Shown: positions 13,270 to 25,198 of the stretch, in pieces | Position numbering within the stretch: the first letter of the stretch is position 1 | How the letters are laid out: each line of letters starts with the position of its first letter | From: Nissolia schottii | Taxonomy: Eukaryota > Streptophyta > Magnoliopsida > Fabales > Fabaceae | Length of the DNA stretch: 64,000 nucleotides | NCBI GenBank assembly: GCA_003254905.1 | Contig: QANU01103765.1 | Coordinates: forward strand, 103,972 to 167,971 | Direction: 5' to 3' | Notes under the pieces: generated by a model | What the model saw: only the letters and a program-made list of their open reading frames with translations | What the model was told of the DNA's origin: nothing | Database searches by the model: none | Translations under genes and position numbers: made by a program

Positions 13270-13950
13270 TCTCAAAATGAACCGTTTTCATTATAAAGAG
13301 AGTTAATTTAAATCAACTTTCTCATCCTTCATCTCTTTCTTTTTCTCTTTGTTACATCATGTCTAAACCCCCCCCTTCCCTCCCTTTTTTTTTCCCATCT
13401 TTTCCTCCCTCTCTTGTCAAACGTCAAATCCACTATGACCCCTCACTCTATTTTTCTTTTCATTTTTTTTTCTCTCTTTAGGGTATAATATTTTGAAAAA
13501 AAAAAGTGTTATATGAATTTATTTATTCCATAAAACATTATATTGACTTGCATCTAATTTGTTATTGGATGGGATTTTAATGAGTTAACATCTTAATAGA
13601 ATTTTGTTTGATAATAGATGAACTATGAAAGTAATCATGTCTTGTGTATTTTTTTTTTTACTATTATAATACACTAAAATGTCTACTAACTCCTCACTCA
13701 TTTTTTTCCCTCTAACTTACACAAAAAACTAAACCTTGGTACACACTACGAATGAGCATGCACCTCTATTTATAGATTTGATTTTGGACACAGTACAAAG
13801 AAGTCAATTTAAATCGACTTTTACTTCTATTTTTTAAAAATAAAGAAAGTCGATTTAAATTGACTTCCAATTAAAAAAAATCTGAAATTATGCAAGAGTC
13901 GATTTAAATCGACTCTTTCTATAATTAAAATGGTTCACTTTAAAAACAAC
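13270..13950. repeat. Putative non-autonomous DNA transposon with palindromic subterminal repeats
   Basis: The ends are inverted: a left tGAACCgTTTTcATTATAaA-type end matches the complement of the right end (about 13916-13944). Near the ends are palindromic GTCGATTTAAATCGAC-type words at 13801-13820, 13847-13866 and 13895-13916 (the last a perfect 22-bp palindrome), with a diverged copy at about 13299-13320. No coding region is present. Confidence 0.5.
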
Positions 13951-14749
13951 TTTACAAACAATTCATTTTAAAAATAAATATTTTTTTATGTTTTATTTTG
14001 AGAAGCTTTTCCTTATATCTTTTGAATTTTAGAGATAGTGCTTTAATTAATTCCATTTTGTCCATCTTTTGGTGAACACACATTTGCATATACACCGTTT
14101 GAGATATACAATGAGTATTTGGGTGTATTTGGAATATTGGTTTGAGTGTTGTGAGATATCACTTATTTTGTAATAGTTGACATATTTGCATGTAAATATA
14201 GCTTTGAGTTAAACCACATTTATTTTCTATACACTATTTTTTTTTGTTTGTTTCTGCTAATTCTATAACAAACACTTTGATTTACTTTGAAATTCACTCT
14301 TTAAAGAGAACTGGGTTCAGTTCTCTAAATTGATAAATCGAACCAAACTTTTATAGTGAAAAGTCCTTCAATTGTTATCAACCAAAATTCCCATAAAACA
14401 CTCACCCTATTGCATTTCTTTCTCATAGTATATAAAACTCCTCTACACTACGCTGCATAAAAATTAATCACTTAAGCTACTTACTCAAAAAGTTAATTAA
14501 TTTACACATATCTAATTTCATTACCAAACTCAAAAAGAAGAAAAAGTCATTGTTATATATACCATCCAGTCCTCAACACTTCACCTATTACATTTAAAAA
14601 ATACATTAACCTAAGAAATTAAAACAACACCCACCCCTAAAATTAAGCTGTTAAAACATCAAATCACCCATCATAAACCACACATATCATTTTCTCTAAT
14701 TTCCCTCACATCATCAACATCCAAAACAAAATCAATCTAAATAAAAAAA
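13951..14749. other. Sequence downstream of TT8
   Basis: AT-rich. The part nearest 14749 is the likely TT8 3' UTR on the minus strand. No other gene was seen. Confidence 0.5.
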
Positions 14750-17700
14750 TCAATCACCACCACCACCACAACCACCATGTGGTATAACTTGATTAATCGC
14801 CCTCTTCACCTCCACAATACTAACCTTCTTCTTCCCACTCTCTTCCTTCACCTTACCCCTCAATTCAGCCACAAAAACACCGTCACTGCTAATCGAAGAC
14901 CTCACCCCAATCACCTCAATCCTCATCTCCCTCAACACCATCATCACATCAAGCAATAGCCCTTCCTTGTGCCCACACTCCAGTTCCAACAACGCGTCCC
15001 TCTCGATTATTGACACCTGTACGGACGCCATGTCATCCTCCCTAACCGCCTTTTCTGTTGTAACCGCCTTAACGGTTCCCTCCACGATCCTGACCTTCCT
15101 TCTTTGTTCTTGTTCTTGTTCTTGAGGAGGGGATTCCATCTGGCGGTTACGGGATTCCAGCTCTTGGATCTTTCTTCTCAGCTGCTTGAGGTACTCGATG
15201 GTGTCGCCCAAGATGGACGCCTTGTCCATCTTGGTCACGAAGGGAACGAGAGATCTCAGGATGATGAATCTCTCGTTCAGCTTCTCGCGGCGGCGGCGTT
15301 CTGCCAGGACGTGGTTTGCGCTCAGCTCGTCCTGGGGAGTCCCGCCGTTGCCACTATTACTACCTTTTCCCCGCAGCCGGTGGTCTGTGATGCCACCAGC
15401 TGCGGGGGAATTGTTGTTGTTATTGTTTTCCTCGTGGTGTTTGTTGTTGGTGGAGGGGAGGTATGGGACTGTGAAGAGTATGTATTTGAGGACCCACTGG
15501 GAGGAGACGTTGGCGGCTGCGGTGCCAGTGTGATGGTGGTCGCGTGGGGACCACTTGGTGAAGGCGGATAGGACAGAGGAGGCAGCGTAGCAGGCAGCCG
15601 AGGGAGGGGAGTCGGACCAGCGGGTGGACTGGTTGTGGAGGATTGTTGATACGGTTTCAGAGTAGTGAGTGTCTTCTTGTGTTAACTGCTCTTCTAGTTG
15701 AGGAAGCACTGTAAACATAAAAAAAAAAAAAAAAAAAAACATGTATATGCCAAGCAAAAACAAGAAGTTAGTTAATTAGAAGAAAAGATGAGTGAAATAT
15801 CATGTTAACACATTTATTATTTATTATTGGATGAGATTTCAATATGATTTACAATCTATTAATATCTCATATCTAATAACAAATGATAGTGAGTCAAGAC
15901 ATTATCTCATACTACTTAATGGACATGTTGGGAATAACATATATTACATATAATAAAAGAGATATAAAAAAAGTTGTTTTTGGTATCTATTTTTTTTTCT
16001 TATTTTACTTTTATCTTTACAAATGTGATGATATTATTAATAGCCAACTCAGACATAAAATTTATTTATTTTTCTTTTTTTAAATTGGTAACCAACTAAT
16101 AAATAATCAAGAACTTTTTTAATTTTATTTTTGCTTTCATGCCGCACTAATCAAGGTAAGATAGATATATCATGAATTAGTATATAATGAATGTAAAGAG
16201 AGTATTATTGTATTGGAAATAGAATTTTTTTATAGGGATATTTTTTCAATTCATATTATTTATACATTTATCAAGATGATTTTCTTTTCACTTTAACATG
16301 TGTAGTATTTGATTTTAAACAATTAAAAAATGTATTGCTCAACTGTGAGAGGACAAGATTATAGAATTGATCTCTTCACAAGAGTTGTCTATTTAGGAAT
16401 TGAACTCATCACACGTTCCATGTAAGAGGTAACTTGGGGTCATATTTGAAATAATTACAAGTGCTAATTAAGGACTTGAGATACGTTGGTTTTCTACCTC
16501 AAATAGGAGAAGAAAAAATAAGATTTCATGTATTGCTCATAATTGTTATAACTTGTTTTTGTCTTGAAGTTGTGACTCAATTATATGTCTAGGATATTTA
16601 TCTTCTAACCAAATATCACGTGGCTTATGCTAGCTTGGTTGAATTTTGATATGTTTGTTTCAGACAGTTCAAAAAAGCAATGTTTTTTCTTTTGTCCCCT
16701 TAATTAATTTGGTTGCAAGTTTGGAAATGCTGAGCTTTTCCTTTATGCCTATCAATGTTTCCCTGGCTATTATAGCAATGCAGAGGACCGTTGCTTTTAA
16801 CAGCTAGCTGATTAATTCTTCCAATTTAAAAATGGTTAGAAAATCATAATACTTGACTTGTGGAATAAGGTGCGTGAGCTATATTATACAATCTATCTAT
16901 ATATTCTATATATAATTATAAAAATTATTCCCCTGTACACGTCACATGGCATTTTCTCTACTAGCATTGTCATGTGAAGTTTCCTTTTAATTTTATATTT
17001 TTAAATTTTTTTACAGTATAATTATTGTTCATTTCTCATTTATTTTATTAGTGTTATTTAATTATAATTACTATGTTACATGAGTTAAAGTTTATTTTAA
17101 TTATTATTAACACTATTTATTGTATTTTGACCTTGACTCTTTATCTTTTAAAATATCATACATTTCATTAGTGTTAATTAAATATAATTATTATGTCACA
17201 AGATTTAATATTTATTTTAATTACTATTGACACTATTTATTGCATTTTTAAATTTTATTTCTTGATTTTTTTATTATCTTTTACAACATTCTAAAATTTA
17301 AAATCTTTAATTTTTCTAAGTTATCTTCAGTTAGTAAATCAGTAAAACTAATAATGTTTTAGCAGAATAAAAATAATTTTAATAACATTTTTAATTAAAA
17401 AATATTTTATACATGACATTTTCATAAATTTTAACTATTTTAACTTTTTAACTAATAATATTATTTATTTTTATTTTTTACTTTTTATTACTTAAACACC
17501 ACATGACATTTTCATAAATTTTAACTCTTTTAAATTTAATTACTAATAATTTTTTTACTTTTTATTACATCACCATTTATTTTTATTTTTACTTTTATTC
17601 TTTGTGGTTAACTCTTAACAGTTTACATGTTACAATATTTTAAATTTTAATTTATTTAAGATTATCTAGTGTGAGAAAATTAATTACCCCAATAATCATT

Positions 17701-20700
17701 AAAAATAAATAAAATTAATTTTCCTTTATTTATAAATAAGAATTATTATAATATTTTTTGGTGGATAAAATTATTATAATATAATTAGCACTTGAAACTA
17801 AAATATATTTTACAAAATATAAATTTATAGAAGGGTTAATTAAGTTTTTAGTCCCTGTAATTTGAGAAAGTTTGGTTTTAATCCCTCTGTGTAAGTTTTA
17901 GTCCCTGAAAAATAGAAAAATTTGGTTTTAGTCCCTGTTAACGGTGGACAGGTAACGGTGCTGACGTGGCGCTTGACGTCGCTGACGCGGCTTGACACGT
18001 GGACACGCCACGTAGGCGGAGCAGAGTTGTTTGGATCCAACCAATAACCCGACCCGACCCGATCCGACCCGCCCCGTTAAAAAAAAAAAACCCTAATCTA
18101 CCCACCNNNNNNNNNNNNNNNNTTTTTATTCAATTTGAAGTATAAGAAAAATATTTAACCATAAAATCAAATATTAATATTATTAAAATACTAAATTTAA
18201 ATAGCCCATATAAAATATGTTTTCTTAACTTTATATCTTTAAATACTTTTAATATATTGTTATTCTTTAATATTTTTTGAATATAATTATCATATGATAT
18301 TTTTTATATATTTATTTTAACTAATATTAAATATATTTATTAAAGTATATATTATTTTGAACTTTTATCTATCTCAGTAAATTTTCTTAATTATTCATCT
18401 TACGTATTAATTTAAATTTTTATATATTTAATGAATTTGAAAATAAAAATGAAAATGTACTTATTTTTAGTATTAGCATAAAATATATCTATATATATGT
18501 ATATATTTTCAAATATACATTAAGTTGTTGAAATTTTTTTAGGAGTTTAATCAATATTTATTGACGGTGTAAAGTTTTTTTATGCTGTTATTCAGTCAAA
18601 TTATTCCATATACATGACTTTTCAAATAGTGACTGAGAGTTTCAACTAATTTTATTAATGTGACAAGATTTAATTAGATGACAATGTAAAAATAATTTGC
18701 ACTATCAATGCATAGTAATTAAACCCTCTTTTTAGTACTTGATGTCTTTAAGAATTTTTTTTTTAATCAAAATATGAATCAAATTAAGTTGAACATTATT
18801 CCATAAAATAAATAAATAAATTATCAGTTAAATTTCATTTAAAGTATTATAATCAGTACAACAAATTTTTCAAATGAACTTATATATATAAATATTAATT
18901 TAAACAAACAAAAAAACTCAATAGTAATTATATTTTAATTATAATTCTTTCATTTTAAATATATTACGATATTTCAAAAAATTATTTTAAAATATTATTC
19001 GACCTCACACTTTTGATTAGAGTTCATTACATGGAAATTTTATCATGGGAACATATATGATATATGATGCCAACAATTGGTTGTATATCTGTTTGTATCA
19101 ATTTCAGATACTAATTCTAATCTAAGATATTCTCACATGAGTTAGCATCATGTATGCTCCCATAATAAATTTCTTATGTGAGGTTGCAATGTTTTTTGTT
19201 TAGTTGGACCGAGCAAAAAATATTACACTTATAGTTACATTGGTTTATTTTGTGTTAAATAAATTTTAGCTATATATAATATTTAAATAATTTAATCAAT
19301 TTTTACAAAAATAAATAAATTTAATTAAATACTAAATATTTATATATTAAATTAAAACTATAAAAATAAATATTCAATTATGTCCATTCATCCCACAGGA
19401 GAAACATCTAGTTATCTCTAACAAACTCTCATCGCTACAATGGATCAAAGTATTATAAAGGATCAAAGCATTACTTATTAATAAAAATTTAATGAAAGTG
19501 AATATTAAATTTAAGATTATAATGGTTTCCTAGCTTCTGATATAAGCTCTTTTTTTTTTGGCCTAAAATTGTAATATTTTTTTTATATTATTATAGTTAG
19601 TTTTTGTTTTTACCCGAACAATGCAACTTATTCCATGGATTTGATTCCTCCAAATTAAGAGGTGCTTTTCAATATTAAAATACATAATATTAATTAGAAT
19701 TGAAAAATATTAATTAAATAAACTATTATATATATAATTTATCATGTAAATATTTTATATCATGAAATTTAAACTCTTATTTTTTTAATTAATGGATATA
19801 ATTATATAATTTATCCTCTAAAATATTCCTTATACTTTAAAGAGTCATATTTGTTGTATATAATTGACATATTTTCTTTGACTATATATATTGCATGGGA
19901 GCATGGACATTGGTTTACGTATATAATGTGAGGTTGAGGAGTGGCCACACTTTTTTGTGCCTACATATCATAGAAATGATAGGATATAAGTTATTTGAAA
20001 TAATTTTAGGTGAACCTCAAGGATAACCATGCTCGTATAGATGTGAGGTTTACCGTAACAAAGTTTATAGTGAACATTAAATTTTATGAGTGTAATTATT
20101 TTAAAGTTATTTTAAATAATTATCACCATAGCATTAACCTATATTGGGGATGGTTTTAAATTTTAGCGAGTTGGAGCCCCCAACAAAGGTATAGCCAAAA
20201 AGGAATTTATTATCATGGACCACATGATGCGTGTCTCAAGTCTTGGATGGTGCCTTGAATCTTATTATTTTTAGCCCTCTTCTCTGCCTCACCCTTATTG
20301 TGTGGTCCTCGATCGTCAAAGTACTTTGGCTACATTTCGTTTTCTAAATATAACGAAGCCACTTTACCATCAATTTTTTTTATCTAAGATGTTGAATGTT
20401 GGATATACGAGTTGTTGATATAGTGTCATAATTAATTTATATATATGATACCCATTAATTTGATGTGCGTGTGGCTATCTAACTAATTAAATAACAAACA
20501 ATTTACCTGAAGGCGGCAGTTGAACTTGGAGGGAGCCCAAATGGTCTTGGATCTGGCCCCATTGCTGGGCTGGGTCAACGTGGTAAGAGTCGGCTTGAGC
20601 TAATGGGTTATCCGGCTCAGTCACGGCTAACAAGTGAAAGTTGGAGTCAAGGTTGTTTGAGCCGACCCGAATGCCTTCAGACATCTCAAGCTGCATTAGC

Positions 20701-21125
20701 TCGCTTGGCTCAGCCATGCTGCTGGAAGCGTTTGGCGTCGAGGCCAAGTGGGTGTTATGGCCCGTTTCATCCCCACAGCCTTCTTCTTCGTTGTCCTCTT
20801 CTAATTCGAATTCGTCTTCGTCTTCGTCCATGTTGTCTTGAATATTACTACTTGGATTATTCACCGCCTGTGGGTCTGCCACAGTACTGTACGTGAGGTG
20901 GTCGGACGAGGAAGTCGGATTGGAGGTGGAGTGCTCTGAAAGGGCAGGCTTCGTCGGCCGCGGCGGAGGGTGGTCAAAGTGGTGGTGCTCTGTGAAGAAA
21001 CTCTTCACGTGTTGGATCAAGTTAAGGTCTTCTTGGACCTATAATAAACAAACAAATAAAGCATAAAAATATAAACTAAAAGAAAATACATATACCGTCT
21101 ACCACTTTGATTTTTTATAATTGAA

Positions 21126-21178
<53 letters not shown>

Positions 21179-23030
21179 GACCTAAAAAACTGACATGTTG
21201 AACGTTAATTAAATGAAATCAGAATAATAATAATAATAATAACTTGTTAAGTGTTTGCTAAACATTTATAATTACCTTATCGGTTGTGCCAAACTCAACG
21301 ACACCGTCCAATAGAGGAATGCACACCACGGTCTGTAGTTTTGCATGGCACAGAACATTATTGTAATTAAAACAATATATCATTTTGTTCATTTTTCTGT
21401 TTTGAATCACACACTTGAATGCATCGATTAAATTACATGTTAGAAGAATTCTTACCTGGATACGAGCACTCTATAGCGGTGGAAAATTTTGCCATCATCG
21501 ACAAAATAATGAGGGGGAAGAAAGAAGCTATAGTTAGTAATTAAATTACGTGCCAAAGGTTCATGCACGGTTAATATCATTTAATTATGGATAAATCACC
21601 AATTTTAATTCATGAAATTCTTTTAAAGTTGTGTAGTTTAGCATTAAAATTTAATTATTGTATAAGCTAGTTTTAAAAGTACTCATAAATTGTGATAGAA
21701 AAGAGTCAAGTCAACACAAATTTTGTAAATTTATAAACTAATTCATACCCAATGATTAACGTTAAAGTTTAAGTGAAAAATAATCTCATGCACGTAGTAC
21801 TAAGTTGCAAAATTACTGAAGTAATCATTAAGAAGCATAAAGAACTGGTCAACAAAACCAAAAAGTCGAAAAGCTCTAGTACTATATGATCTTGATGTAT
21901 AATGGGCACTTTGATTTTTAAAACTATGATGAGTACTTAATTAATTATATGGTAATTAATTAATTGAGAGAGAAGGCACCTTTGCTAGAATAGCTCTGGA
22001 AAATGTTTTGCTGTCAACTTCGTTTGCACCAGTGAGCCATATATGTTTCCTCGTTGCATGTGCCTTTCCCGGCAACCTTATATATATACATATTAATTAA
22101 ATCATTCAGTAATAGTAATATGTCAAATTTAGAAAATAAAAAAAAACAAAAAATAAATAAATAACTCAATAATTATATTTTGATAGTCCTATAATTAAGC
22201 TGCAATAATTGCACTAGTAGAACAACCTGTGCTGGCAGATTATAAACCAATAGACTAACTTGTGTACTTAAATGAGTTTTATTCTAAATTTAAAATAACT
22301 TTTAATACAACAAAGTAAAATGATTTTTTGAAAAATTAAAAAAATGATAATTTTTTTTCGAAAATTATCTTTCCCAAGCTGCTCTAAAGTTAAATCTAAG
22401 ATAAATAAGCTTTAAATAAGTGAAACCAGGAGTAAGTCCAAAATTCATAATTGCAACACTGTAGCAACTTCTGCACCATATTGTCTTGTCTAGGCTATTA
22501 CTATAACTAATTTACTTACAACATCATGGTGATGCGAATTTTCACTTTCTCCTTTTATTAAACTATGGTATCTAAAATATATTATTAAAAATTTGATTAA
22601 CTCAATTCGATCCGACTATAAGAATCTCCTAATGAGTTCTATTTATTCAGAGGGCATTGCAATTTACATTAAAAAAAATATATTAAACGATCAGAATTTT
22701 ATTGGTAGCATTTTTGTAGCAATACTTTCAATTTTTATATACACACACTACACTTTTGAGTCATTCAACCGTTCTCTTTGAATTTTTAACAAAACTATGT
22801 GCCAACAATTCTATCAAATAATTCTAGCTATGTAGTGATTTTACTCTCTTACATTAATAACTACAAAGAACCTAAAGCAGTAGAAACACAATGAGTTACT
22901 TCATTTAGGAAACAATGCCAATCAACTTAGTTAGATCCCTAATGTAATAATTAACCCTATAGTATTCCTCCACTACTCAACACTATCAAACTTTTTTGTT
23001 ATCATTATATCAATCATAGTATCTCTTAAA

Positions 23031-23093
<63 letters not shown>

Positions 23094-25167
23094 TCAGCCT
23101 GTATTGATCCTTTGTATCTTTGTATGCAAATATTGGACCAACCTAATATAAATTCTCATCCTATTCCCTCTTCCATGATTGGGAACCAATTAGGAAAAAT
23201 ATGCATGAATTTGGTAGCAGCAAGCATCAATCTTTATATTAAGACCAATTGATGTTATCCTCCCTGATTGGTGCCAAAAGGGTATGCGCAATTTTGGAGA
23301 AACTATAGGAATCTATGAAAACAAATAGCTATAATCAAAACTATAAAGGAGCCCTAATGTGTTTTCCAAAATGAAAAGGGCAGGGTGCGGACAAAATAAA
23401 AACCTGGAGCGGACAAAGAAACAAGAAATAACAGAGAGAGAAAATTATTCATAGTATTAAAATGAATTGTGCTCTACTTAGTAATATAGTGACATTTCAA
23501 ATAAAAATTTAGATTGTACCACTAATAAAATATTAATCTATCCTTAGATAGAATATAATTAACTTAATAATCCATAACTCCACGATAATTAATTTCTCCA
23601 CTTTAATGTCACGTTAGACCATACTCTAACTACCGATAAAGTCACATTTCATATAATTGTGTAACTTAGTAATATTTAAGTCAAATGCTGAGTTTTCACT
23701 TTATAAATGATTAGAATAAAATTCAATTTATCGGTTCACAAATATCTAATAATTTCTCGATAAAAAATCGTCAAAATTAAGAAATCTAGTGAATAAATTT
23801 ATATGCTCCTGAATCAATAAAAGGTATTATCTGATTGTGTCTTATAAAAGGGTTCAAAAGTAGTGCATATACTTCTTCACTTTTTCACTTCACATAAAGA
23901 AAAATGTTATGTTCGTACTCATTTTTGTGTGAGATACCATACCGACACACATATTTACCATTAAATACTATTTTTTTAAGTGTGAACCTTGTTAAGTTTT
24001 ATCTAATGATAAATATGTGAGTCAATACAGTATCTTATATATAAATGAGTGCAAATAACGAAATTCTTTAAAAAAAAAATTCTTACTATATATCGAGGTC
24101 CAACTCACAAGGAAAAGAAGAGGGGGAAAAGTGTGATAGCAAAAACTTCCTAATGAAGATTGCTAGGAAACCCTTTTGGTTTTGTTTGTTTCTCAAAGTA
24201 AGAAACACAACACTGCCATTAGCAAGCCATACTCTTGAAGCATCAATAAATGCAACCCAACTAAAACAACTTGAGACCCAGCTCAGCAAAAATTCACACA
24301 GAATATATTCCCCAAAACACATTGTAACACACACAAACTCTCTCAATATCACAATTTTTTTTGTCAGAATTCACAATTTTTGTGTAATGTATAACTGCTC
24401 TTTCATGTACTTTCACTACAATGCAAAGAGAAGAAGAGGAATCTAAGAAAACTCATTGAATCTAGGATTGAAGAAATAAAGGCCCTCAACTACCTTTTTG
24501 GCAGAGACACAAAATTGATCAAATTGGCAAACATCTTTTTACCGCACTCTCTCTTCTAGCTTTTACAGCACCATACATCAGGTCCTTTCTTTGTTTTAAT
24601 CTTTTTATTTTTAATGGAAGATTTAGTTTATGTTTTTATTTCTTATTTTCAACTTGTTGATTCATTTCTTGTTTCCATCATTCCTTTACGATAGAATAAT
24701 TCTTTCACAACATTTTGAAAATAGAAAATGTATCTAATAAATAAAAGAGTAAACCACTTTATTCTCTAGGTTAACAACATCAGTCATATTAGTTTTCGAG
24801 TTATATGAAAATGCATTCCTAAACTACTTTTTTAATCTCAGTAAAGTTAGTCCCTCTAAAAGACTAATTTAATCTAATTTTGACAATCTTAAAAATCAAA
24901 AAGTGTATTTCCATAACTAGGGGTCTAATACGATATACGATCAATGCTGCCAATTCTAGAGACGTAAAAGTTTACTCTAAATAAAAGAAACCCAAAACCA
25001 AAACTCTTGAGAAATTAAAGTAACTTTTATTTCTACTAAAATTGTGTTGAAAATCAAATTCTTAATTTTTTGTTGAGAAAAATATAAATCAAATAAACCT
25101 TGTATACATGGAGATTGATTTTCAGTTTTTCACCCATGTTACTGTAAAATATTTTATATTAGCAACC

Positions 25168-25198
<31 letters not shown>

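Larger units (their letters stand above)
15709..20506 (-). other. TT8 intron 6, repeat-rich, with N gap
   Basis: The acceptor is preceded by about 20 T on the minus strand (15720-15740). It contains a divergent 90-bp tandem pair (17041-17130 and 17161-17250), a second tandem pair around 17410-17560, a GC-rich repeat end next to the 16-N gap at 18107-18122, and a short TIR element at 18543-18726. No independent gene was seen. Confidence 0.8.

Noticed and set aside
15104..15571. Plus-strand frames opposite the bHLH exon
   Set aside because: Antisense shadows of TT8 exon 7.
17041..17250. Tandem 90-bp AT-rich pair as a possible regulatory element
   Set aside because: The copies are diverged, very AT-rich and intronic; a simple old duplication explains them.
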